Origin: Sphingobacteriales bacterium
GTDB lineage: Bacteria; Bacteroidota; Bacteroidia; Chitinophagales; UBA2359
Length of the DNA stretch: 64,000 nucleotides
Assembly (NCBI GenBank): GCA_016706405.1
Contig: JADJJT010000002.1
Span: forward strand, 992,001 to 1,056,000
Direction of reading: 5' to 3'
The position numbers were made by a program, and so were the translations under genes. The notes below the pieces were generated by a model that made no database searches, had not been told where the DNA came from, and worked only from the letters and a program-made list of their open reading frames with translations. Each line of letters starts with the position of its first letter. Within the stretch, counting starts at the first letter, position 1. Positions 27,781 through 35,068 of the stretch are shown here, piece by piece.

Positions 27781-28085
27781 TAGTTTTGCTACAAGCTTGT
27801 TAATTAGCTATTTGTTAAGTGATGAATATTAAAAAGCCTGCCGCTTTAAACGGCAGGTTTTTTTGTTTGTAAGATAGCTTAGACCTTTTAGGCAAAGGCC
27901 ATACAGAGCAGAAAGTACAGTCGTTTGCCTCAAGTTTTAGTTGATTGACTTATATGGCACAAAGAAGGTATCCGGAGTTTAAAACGCAACGAATAAACCT
28001 ATAATACTTATTCCGGAAAAAGAAAAAGTATAAGCAAACTACCCACAAGTGATATAGGGGGCAGTATTATTAACTTCGTTATAGT
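27781..28085. other. Intergenic region between convergent genes
   Basis: 305 nt with no gene. It holds the terminator at 27837-27864 and two single TCCGGA copies at 27971 and 28012. Nothing else recognised. Confidence 0.6.
27837..27864 (+). terminator. Terminator of the giant repeat-protein gene
   Basis: CCTGCCG at 27837-27843 pairs perfectly with CGGCAGG at 27851-27857 (7-nt loop), followed by a run of eight T residues. A preceding A run makes it potentially bidirectional. Confidence 0.9.
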
Positions 28086-29876
28086 TTATATTTTCAAGCG
28101 CTGTTCAATGGTAGCGACATCGCCTTTAGGTATAGCGTCTATTAATTTTTTAGTATAGTCGCGTTGTGGGTTATTGTAAATCTCGTCGGCGGCACCTACC
28201 TCCTCAATTTTTCCGGCATTCATAACTACCATACGGTCGCTCATAAATTTTACCACGCTAAGGTCGTGCGAAATAAAAATATAGGTAAATCCAAATTTTT
28301 CGCGCAAATCGATTAGCAGGTTCAAAACTTGCGCTTGAACAGATACGTCTAATGCCGAAACAGACTCGTCGCAAATTATAAAACTGGGGTTAAGTGCCAA
28401 GGTTCGGGCTATGCAAATGCGCTGGCGCTGCCCGCCCGAAAACTCGTGTGGGTAACGGTTTAGGTGGTCGGGATTCATGGCAACTGTACGAAGCAGGTCG
28501 GCAGCTTTTTCGCGGCGTTCTTTTTTATTATTGTGTAGGCCGTGTATTTCCATAGGTTCAATAATAGCATCGCCAATGGTCATGCGCGGGTTTAGTGACG
28601 AGTAAGGGTCTTGAAAAATAATTTGCATTTCGCGGCGCAAATCTTTCATGTCGCTTTTGTTTAGGTCAAGCACCGAGCGGCCTTTATAAATTATGCTACC
28701 TTCGGTTGCTGGGGCTAAGCGCAAAATGGTACGGCCAAGCGTTGTTTTACCACACCCCGATTCGCCGACCAACCCCAAAGTTTCGCCCGGATACACGTTT
28801 ATGCTTACGTCGTCAACGGCTTTAACCCATGATAGTACTTTGCCAAAAAAGTTTTTTGAAGCAGGAAAATACGTTTTAAGGTTTTTTATTTCGAGTAAAG
28901 GGGCTTGTTCGGTTAATTTTACTAAACGCTGGGCGGTTTCACTTTCTTTTACTTCTACATTTGTAATTACTTGCTCAACAGAATTGGCTTTTTCGGTAAC
29001 GGTTCCTTCTGAAGACACGTCCATAAAGTCGGCAATTACGGGTAGTTTGCGCAGCCTCCGGCCTAATGGCGGGCGGCAGGCAAGTAGTCCTTTTGTGTAG
29101 GGGTGTTGAGGATTTTTAAATATATCTAATACATTACCTTGTTCTACAATTTTACCTTTGTACATTACCAAAACGCGGTCGGCTATTTCGCCAATTACGC
29201 CAAGGTCGTGGGTAATAAACATAATAGCACCGTCCATTTTTTGTTTTAGGTCGTTCATCAGCTCTAAAATGCGTTTTTGAACGGTAACATCTAAGGCGGT
29301 GGTGGGTTCGTCGGCAATAAGTATGGAGGGGTTGCAACTCATGGCCATAGCAATCATTACCCGTTGTTTTTGACCTCCTGAAAGTTCGTGGGGGTAGGCG
29401 GCAAAAATACGCGCAGGGTTTGGCAGGCGCACCTGTTCAAACAGGGCTAAGGTAATATCTTTGGCTTGTGCGCTGTTTACTTTTTGGTGGAGCATAATTG
29501 CCTCGACAACTTGTTGGCCGCAGCGATATACAGGGTTGAGTGAGGTCATTGGCTCTTGAAATATCATAGCAATATCGTTACCCCTGTATTTTGGCATTTC
29601 GGTGATAGGCAGTGTTAATAAATCTATGGTGCTGCCGTCGCGTTTTGTGTAGATAATTTCGCCCCCGGCAATGCGGCCAGGTGGGTTGGGTATGAGGCGC
29701 ATAACCGATAATGAAGTAACTGATTTTCCGGATCCGGATTCGCCAACGATGCCTATGGTTTCGCCTCGTTTTACTTGGAAACTAACATTATCAACCGCTT
29801 TTACAAGGTTGCCATCACTAATAAATTGGGTTTCTAAATTTTTAACGTCAAGAATGACAGATGAATTGTTAGACAT
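28086..29876 (-). CDS. Peptide ABC transporter ATPase with two fused nucleotide-binding domains
   Basis: 596 residues holding two complete ABC ATPase domains, equivalent to a DppD-DppF (or OppD-OppF) fusion as in GsiA/YejF. The first Walker A is GESGSGKS at 45-52 with signature LSGGQKQR. The second is GESGCGKTT near 375 with signature FSGGQRQR. Each domain ends with the oligopeptide-type extension (NPQHPYTKGLLACRPP, and NPQRDYTKKLIDAIP). It energises import of peptides or similar solutes. No permease or binding protein is adjacent. The first Walker A is encoded by TCCGGATCCGGA (29727-29738), two overlapping copies of the dispersed palindrome. A structured leader lies upstream at 29912-30004. 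Confidence 0.9.
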   Translation of the reverse strand: MSNNSSVILDVKNLETQFISDGNLVKAVDNVSFQVKRGETIGIVGESGSGKSVTSLSVMRLIPNPPGRIAGGEIIYTKRDGSTIDLLTLPITEMPKYRGNDIAMIFQEPMTSLNPVYRCGQQVVEAIMLHQKVNSAQAKDITLALFEQVRLPNPARIFAAYPHELSGGQKQRVMIAMAMSCNPSILIADEPTTALDVTVQKRILELMNDLKQKMDGAIMFITHDLGVIGEIADRVLVMYKGKIVEQGNVLDIFKNPQHPYTKGLLACRPPLGRRLRKLPVIADFMDVSSEGTVTEKANSVEQVITNVEVKESETAQRLVKLTEQAPLLEIKNLKTYFPASKNFFGKVLSWVKAVDDVSINVYPGETLGLVGESGCGKTTLGRTILRLAPATEGSIIYKGRSVLDLNKSDMKDLRREMQIIFQDPYSSLNPRMTIGDAIIEPMEIHGLHNNKKERREKAADLLRTVAMNPDHLNRYPHEFSGGQRQRICIARTLALNPSFIICDESVSALDVSVQAQVLNLLIDLREKFGFTYIFISHDLSVVKFMSDRMVVMNAGKIEEVGAADEIYNNPQRDYTKKLIDAIPKGDVATIEQRLKI

Positions 29877-29911
29877 AATTGTTTTGTGATATTGCTTTGC
29901 GCCTTAAAATA

Positions 29912-30004
29912 AGGTATTTTGCGATAGGTTCTTGTATAAATATTTATCATACAAGTAGGTATTTTAGATAATAAATACCTGATTCTAAAAAACCTCGCAA
30001 AATA
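29912..30004 (-). other. Nested stem-loops (three-way junction) upstream of the peptide ABC ATPase
   Basis: Outer stem: TATTTTGCGA-TA-GGTT at 29915-29930 pairs with AACCTCGCAAAATA at 29991-30004 (10 plus 4 pairs around a 2-nt bulge). Inside are two hairpins: CTTGTAT 29931-29937 with ATACAAG 29949-29955, and AGGTATTT 29957-29964 with AAATACCT 29973-29980. AGGTATTTT also occurs at 29912-29920, so AAATACCT has two possible partners. On the minus strand this lies 36 nt before the ABC start codon, as a regulatory leader would. It matches no riboswitch I recognise. A small palindromic repeat element (MITE-like) is the alternative. Confidence 0.55.
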
Positions 30005-30131
30005 GGTATAAAAAGCCATATACACAAACTTTATTGGTACTTGGCTTAAAATTTGTGTTTTCAAAGCACAAAGGTTTATTTTAATGCTGATTTTGAGGGC
30101 AATTAGTATTCGCGGTTCCAAAATATAAGTA

Positions 30132-30162
30132 AAAAAGCCCACGTCATAGACATGGGCTTTTT
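30132..30162 (-). terminator. Terminator of the RDD gene
   Basis: AAAAAGCCCA at 30132-30141 pairs with TGGGCTTTTT at 30153-30162, with further GTC/GAC pairing inside. On the minus strand it ends in a T run, 37 nt after the RDD stop codon. Confidence 0.85.
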
Positions 30163-30198
30163 CAACAAAATTTACGCTGCTAATGACAGTCGGTATTA

Positions 30199-30714
30199 TT
30201 ATTTTTTAACTACCAAACATCCGGTTAGTACGTCATGAAGTGCTTGTTTTTTTTCGGTAAATCCGGCCATTATATAGCCAATAAGAAGGAGAATGGCTGA
30301 TAAAATTTTTGCAATATTGCGCGTTAAGGCTTTTACAAAATCAATTTTTTGCCCATTCATATCGGTTACTTTAAGTCCTAATGCTATTTTGCCCAAGGTG
30401 CCCTGGTGTTTAGACGACTCCATGTAAGCAAAATACAAAAATGTAATTACCATAGCTATGGCCGATGCCTGCATAACACTTGGCAACATGGTGGTCAGCA
30501 TTTCCATAGACTCTTCGGGCGATGCGTCTGGATTACTTATAAGGGCGGCAAACATATTAACACCCAAGGCGCTGTTAATTATACTTGTTACAATATTTAT
30601 TAAAATGGCATCAATTATATAGGCCACAAAACGCAGCCAAAAGCCTGCATATTGCGGTGCGCCGCCATAATTTGATTGATTGTAGCCATAGTCGGGGGAG
30701 TTAAATTCGGACAT
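30199..30714 (-). CDS. RDD family membrane protein
   Basis: 171-residue RDD-domain protein. The family-defining start is GFWLRFVAYIIDAILINIV, with Arg (residue 28) and Asp (34) in the first membrane helix. Two more hydrophobic segments follow: AIAMVITFLYFAYM, and the C-terminal ILSAILLLIGYIMAGF. GTLGKIALGLKVTDMNG between the second and third helices is the usual RDD loop. Function is uncertain; some relatives transport ions or compatible solutes. It is a single gene with its own promoter and terminator. Confidence 0.88.
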   Translation of the reverse strand: MSEFNSPDYGYNQSNYGGAPQYAGFWLRFVAYIIDAILINIVTSIINSALGVNMFAALISNPDASPEESMEMLTTMLPSVMQASAIAMVITFLYFAYMESSKHQGTLGKIALGLKVTDMNGQKIDFVKALTRNIAKILSAILLLIGYIMAGFTEKKQALHDVLTGCLVVKK

Positions 30715-30753
30715 ATTGTATTAATTTTTAGCGTTAATGAACTTATATAGTTG

Positions 30754-30785
30754 CAAATGTACTTGTTTTTTTTATTTCAATCAAA
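30754..30785 (-). promoter_or_regulatory. Promoter of the RDD gene (TTTG-N20-TACATTTG)
   Basis: On the minus strand TTTG (30782-30785) and TACATTTG (30754-30761) are spaced by 20 nt, as for Bacteroidota promoters. The start codon is 39 nt downstream. Confidence 0.65.
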
Positions 30786-30911
30786 TTTGATGATATTTTT
30801 GAACCGCAGCCAATTTTTTACGTCTAAATTGGGACCTAAAATAAATTGTTTTTAAAATTCACCTTTATTTTTCATCTTCCCTTTTTGTTTGTAGATATTT
30901 ACCTCCCATCC

Positions 30912-32420
30912 ATGCGTTATATTGCTTATTGCCGTTTGATTTGCCTATTGCTGTTTCTTGTATTTTTATCCGGATTTCTTGCTATGCCTTTGTTTGCTCA
31001 AGCTCGTATTATGGAACAAAAGCCAGCCGCCAATTTTGAGCGGCGTTTACCAACCGGAGATATTGTGTCGGTGCTTCAATATAAATATGGCTTAAAAGAT
31101 GCGCAAGCAAATTTAATAATACCACACGAATATGATTATTTATGGTCGGCATCGGAAACGGTATATGTGGCTGCAAAAAAAAATACTTATATTTTATTTG
31201 ATGCCAACGGCAAACTAATAAGTAAACTTAAATACGATTTTAAATGGGATACCGAACATAAAACCGACCGCTATAACTGGGTTTTCGATGCTAACGAACA
31301 AGTAGCAAGAGTTAAAAAAATGGGGCGTTGGGGACTTATAAAAATTACAAACGGACAGGTTGTTGAAGTATTCCCATGCCAAGCCGATACAATTTTATCG
31401 CCGCTAAGCAGCCCGTCAAGCAATGGCGACTTGTTTTATTATAATGGCCTATGCTTGGTAAAGCAAAATGGCAAATGGGGTTGTGCTAACGCGCAAGGGC
31501 AACTAGTAATTCCGGCACAATACACGGCTATTTCAGCTCGTTACGATGGTATAATTTTAGCCCAAAAAACGCCGGTGCAATGGGTTATAATCAATGCTCA
31601 AAACCGCGAAGTTCAAACTATAGCGGCCAAAAAAATTACTATTAATAACCCCATTGAGTCGGCAACCAAAGGCAAATTATTTGCTTTTGAAAATATTAAT
31701 GGCAAATGGGGCTTTATAAATACCAAAGGTGAGGTGGTTTTGCCTGCTAATTTTGACAAAATTGATGCCTTTGCAGAAGGGCTTGCGCCAGCATCTCAAT
31801 CCGGAAAATATGGGTATTTAAATGCGCAGTTTCAAATGGCTATTGCATCTCAATTCGATTTTGCCTATCCGTTTAATGAAGGTTTGGCCGTTGTAGGAAA
31901 CAAAAATAGCTGGGGTTTTATTGACAAAACGGGCAAAATTGTGATACCCCTAAAATACGACCAAGTAAGGCGTTTTAATGAAGGCCGTTCGTGGGCTAAA
32001 CGTGCCGAAAAATGGTATATTATAAACAAACAAGGGCGCGAGATTAAAGGTTTTAATTTTAAACAGGTACAAGATTTTGAAAATGGGTTGGCCTATGTCG
32101 TAACCCGCGACCCTCATACAAATTTGCGGCGTATTGGTTTAGTTGATACAGAGGGCGAAGAGGTTTTGGCCCCTTATTACGATGAGGTTTTTCCGAAAAA
32201 CTTTGTTAATGGATTTGGAATTGCCCATTTAGAAAACCGGATGGGAATTATATCAAAATCCGGATTAATTACGCCGGTAAAATATATAGATATTCAGTTT
32301 GTTGAACATCCGGTTTTTATTGCCACGGCTATTTATACCGATAAAACATCGAGCAAATTAATGTATTGCCTTATAAACAGGCAAGGACACGAAAGTAATC
32401 AGCAAATAGTAGTTGATTAA
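30912..32420 (+). CDS. Secreted WG-repeat protein
   Basis: 502 residues with an N-terminal signal peptide (LLLFLVFLSGFLAMPLFAQA). The rest is a string of WG beta-repeats, for example GKWGCANAQGQLVIPAQY, GKWGFINTKGEVVLPANF, GKYGYLNAQFQ and SWGFIDKTGKIVIPLKYD, each with a trailing FxEGLA or FNEG. WG repeats form propeller- or solenoid-like scaffolds of unknown biochemical role and are common in Bacteroidota envelopes. The ATG at 30912 is chosen because it directly precedes the signal peptide; the frame is open from a TTG at 30846. Convergent with the PP2C gene. Confidence 0.85.
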   Translation: MRYIAYCRLICLLLFLVFLSGFLAMPLFAQARIMEQKPAANFERRLPTGDIVSVLQYKYGLKDAQANLIIPHEYDYLWSASETVYVAAKKNTYILFDANGKLISKLKYDFKWDTEHKTDRYNWVFDANEQVARVKKMGRWGLIKITNGQVVEVFPCQADTILSPLSSPSSNGDLFYYNGLCLVKQNGKWGCANAQGQLVIPAQYTAISARYDGIILAQKTPVQWVIINAQNREVQTIAAKKITINNPIESATKGKLFAFENINGKWGFINTKGEVVLPANFDKIDAFAEGLAPASQSGKYGYLNAQFQMAIASQFDFAYPFNEGLAVVGNKNSWGFIDKTGKIVIPLKYDQVRRFNEGRSWAKRAEKWYIINKQGREIKGFNFKQVQDFENGLAYVVTRDPHTNLRRIGLVDTEGEEVLAPYYDEVFPKNFVNGFGIAHLENRMGIISKSGLITPVKYIDIQFVEHPVFIATAIYTDKTSSKLMYCLINRQGHESNQQIVVD

Positions 32421-32474
32421 TTGTTAAGGGCATTAGATTTGGTCAAACAGGGTAGGTAGGGTAGGGGCTACTGG

Positions 32475-33806
32475 CTATTTTATCGAACTGCTGTCTGTCT
32501 GTTCTTCGGTGTAGGCCGCTTTTAATGAATCGTAGATAGAAATTAAATCGGTCAGTTCGTAAATTTCTATATTTTTTAAGAGCGAGTTGTTTTTTGCGGA
32601 GTCTTCCGGATGTTGTAGGATTAAATTGCCAATATCGGTTTTTAGTGTTTGCAATTTAATTTGTTGGTTTCGTTCTGATTGTTGGGTTTCGGCACTTTCA
32701 ATTAAACCAGTAATTTCAGATGCAAATTCTTTGCCGCCAAAATCAACTTGCGCTTGTTTATAAGTTAAAATTGCCGAATCTAACTGGCCTGAATTTTCAA
32801 AATTTTTGGCTTTATCAATTAATTTTTGATAGGCAGCCCGTTGGTGTGTTTTGGTCCATTGCATGTAAACAAGTCCCAGCAAAACGGCTAATACTACTGA
32901 TAAAAGAATAAATTTATTTCGCTCTTTTTGGCTTTTAGCAGGTGTTTGCCCGGTTATTTGCCCTGACGCAAGCGGCTTGTCGCCCATAATTTGTGTTACC
33001 GGGCCTGTTGGCAATTTCCCCGATACATTCGTTTCGTCAACATAGGCAATTTGCAGTAAATACATCGAAAAATTATCGTTCGACAGTTCAGAGCAAAATT
33101 GTAATATTAAATCGCGTGCTTCTTCTACCGAAACGGTCGATTTTTTTAAAATACTTTCTAAAATTACATTTGGTACGGCCTCTAAAATGCCATCTGTACA
33201 AAGCATAAAATAGTCGCCGGTTTGCAGGTCATTAATTTGCACAACGTCGGCTTTTGTGGGGCTGTCTGACCCTGATATGGCTCGCAATATTACGTTTCGG
33301 CGCGGGTGGGTTGCCGCTTCGTCTGGAGAAATTTCACCTCGTTTTACTAATTCGTTTACTAATGAATGGTCCTCCGATTGAAATAAAATTTTGCCGTTTC
33401 GCACTTGATAAACCCTGCTGTCGCCACACCAAGCAATTGTTATATTATTAGTTTTGTTGTTTATATAAAGCAAAGTTAGCGTGCACGACATGCCCGCACA
33501 CTCGGGATTTTGACTTATATAAGTCGAAAATTTTTGCTCTGTATAATGTAGCGCCTCATTAATTAAAGTTTCATTTACGTTTATATTGGCAATGTTTAGC
33601 ACACGTTGCGCAAAAAACTCACTAAAACATTCGCAAGCCAAATTTGAGGCAACTTCGCCTTTGTTTGAACCACCAACGCCATCGCAAACAATAAAAAGTT
33701 TTTGGTTGGGGTCTATTGCGTTTTGTTTAGGATAAATAGAATCCTCGTTATTTGTACGCCTCCCTAACTCATTTAGGTAGGCAGGTTTTGCTAACTGAAT
33801 GGCCAT
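32475..33806 (-). CDS. PP2C-type serine/threonine phosphatase with a membrane segment
   Basis: 443 residues. The N-terminal 250 form a PP2C (PPM) metal-dependent phosphatase: RTNNEDS near 17-23, the metal-binding VCDGVGG with D42, then WCGDSRVYQ, LRAISGSD and CTDGILE. A single membrane helix (FILLSVVLAVLLGLVYM) near 300 is followed by a helical C-terminal region, probably periplasmic, with tetratricopeptide-like character (YQKLIDKAKNFENSGQLDSA). Such phosphatases reverse Ser/Thr kinase signalling. No kinase gene is adjacent. Confidence 0.87.
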   Translation of the reverse strand: MAIQLAKPAYLNELGRRTNNEDSIYPKQNAIDPNQKLFIVCDGVGGSNKGEVASNLACECFSEFFAQRVLNIANINVNETLINEALHYTEQKFSTYISQNPECAGMSCTLTLLYINNKTNNITIAWCGDSRVYQVRNGKILFQSEDHSLVNELVKRGEISPDEAATHPRRNVILRAISGSDSPTKADVVQINDLQTGDYFMLCTDGILEAVPNVILESILKKSTVSVEEARDLILQFCSELSNDNFSMYLLQIAYVDETNVSGKLPTGPVTQIMGDKPLASGQITGQTPAKSQKERNKFILLSVVLAVLLGLVYMQWTKTHQRAAYQKLIDKAKNFENSGQLDSAILTYKQAQVDFGGKEFASEITGLIESAETQQSERNQQIKLQTLKTDIGNLILQHPEDSAKNNSLLKNIEIYELTDLISIYDSLKAAYTEEQTDSSSIK

Positions 33807-34036
33807 TGAGCAAATAGGGTTCGGGGGTTTGGTTTCAAGGTGCTAAAGTAATACAATTACCTTAAATTTGGGTAATTTTGGGCATAATATTGATAAAATG
33901 CTTGCCTAAAACGATATTTTGACGCAAATATCATACAAAGATGCAGTTTTACGGCAATTTATTGCTATAATTGAATGTAAATTTGTAGTTTTTTTTTGCC
34001 TTTCGTTGTTTTATTCCATTTTTTTTAAAAATTATT

Positions 34037-34591
34037 ATGCCCGCTCTCGAAACCACGCCTATTAAACTTGGCTTTTCTGCCCCTTATTTTGCCCTGCCAA
34101 ATGTTGTAACGGGGCAGGTACAAAATTTAGAAACCCTAAAGGGGCAAATCGCAACGGTAATTATGTTTATTTGCAACCATTGCCCATACGTAAAACATAT
34201 TAATTCCGGATTAGTAACCTTAGCTAACGAATTTATTCCAAAAGGTATTGGTTTTGTTGCCATCAATAGCAACGATATTGTTAAATATCCGGATGATAGC
34301 CCTCAAAAAATGGCCCAAATAGCTTTAGAGCACCAATATCCATTTCCGTATTTATTTGACGAAACCCAACAAACTGCCCGCGATTATTTTGCCGCTTGCA
34401 CACCCGATTTTAGCATTTTTGATGCCGATTTATATTGTGTTTACAGAGGCCAGTTAGATGACTCGAGGCCCGGAAATGCTTTGCCCATAACCGGAAACGA
34501 CATCAGGCAGGTGTTGCAGGCATTGTTACAGGGATTACCTGTTTCTAATGTTCAAAAACCAAGTATAGGATGCAGTATTAAATGGAAATAA
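34037..34591 (+). CDS. Thioredoxin-like / peroxiredoxin-like protein
   Basis: 184-residue AhpC/TSA-Redoxin-type thioredoxin-fold protein. The active-site motif is CNHCPY with C46 and C49 in VIMFICNHCPYVKH, typical of Bacteroidota proteins annotated as thioredoxin family or redoxin. VAINSNDIVKYPDDSP and DFSIFDADLYCVYRGQLDDS are further family features. No signal peptide, so it is probably cytoplasmic. The likely role is disulfide or peroxide reduction; the substrate is unknown. It ends 16 nt before the SLATT-like gene and may be co-transcribed with it. Confidence 0.82.
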   Translation: MPALETTPIKLGFSAPYFALPNVVTGQVQNLETLKGQIATVIMFICNHCPYVKHINSGLVTLANEFIPKGIGFVAINSNDIVKYPDDSPQKMAQIALEHQYPFPYLFDETQQTARDYFAACTPDFSIFDADLYCVYRGQLDDSRPGNALPITGNDIRQVLQALLQGLPVSNVQKPSIGCSIKWK

Positions 34592-34607
34592 CAAATTTTA
34601 TAAATTT

Positions 34608-35060
34608 ATGACAGATGGCAATATCCCCTCATCAAATATTGCATACAAAGATTTATTGTTGCAAAAAATTGATGAAATGAACAGCCACGCGCAACTAACC
34701 AGTAAAATGGCTAAACAGTTTGGCCTTTTATGGTATATGTGTGAAATTGTTGTGATGTTATCAACATTTTTAACACCTATTATAGTAGTCTATCGCAAAA
34801 GTGCGTTTTTTCCTTCGCAATTTTGGGTTTGGTGGTGCATTATTATGCCCGTTATTTCGGGTTTAGCCCATGCTTCTGTTATTTTGTTTGACCTTAAAGA
34901 CCGCAAAAAAAATTACAACCAAAAATCACAGTCGTTTAAAAAGTTGGCAAACAATACCAATATTGATTTACTCGATTGCTCAAACGATGAGGCAGCGTTA
35001 CACCTATATAAGAATACGATTAAAAATATTGATTCTATTCATATCAGTGGTACAATATAA
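34608..35060 (+). CDS. Small two-helix membrane protein, SLATT/DUF4231-like
   Basis: 150 residues with two membrane helices, about 43-63 (LWYMCEIVVMLSTFLTPIIV) and 75-97 (WVWWCIIMPVISGLAHASVI), between an N-terminal helix and a charged C-terminal helix (LKDRKKNYNQKS). This order resembles SLATT/DUF4231 proteins, some of which act as membrane-perturbing effectors in nucleotide-signalling conflict systems. No nucleotidyltransferase or other partner is adjacent, so that role is not supported here. Its stop lies 8 nt from the stop of the convergent gene. Confidence 0.5.
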   Translation: MTDGNIPSSNIAYKDLLLQKIDEMNSHAQLTSKMAKQFGLLWYMCEIVVMLSTFLTPIIVVYRKSAFFPSQFWVWWCIIMPVISGLAHASVILFDLKDRKKNYNQKSQSFKKLANNTNIDLLDCSNDEAALHLYKNTIKNIDSIHISGTI

Positions 35061-35068
35061 ATATTTGT

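Larger units (their letters stand above)
29877..30198. other. Intergenic region with structured leader and terminator
   Basis: 322 nt with no credible gene. It contains the nested inverted repeats at 29912-30004 and the terminator at 30132-30162. No exact TAnnTTTG element was found for the ABC gene. Confidence 0.6.

Noticed and set aside
29834..30142. 102-residue minus-strand reading frame over the ABC leader
   Set aside because: Its composition is that of AT-rich non-coding DNA and it overlaps both the stem-loops and the start of the ABC gene.
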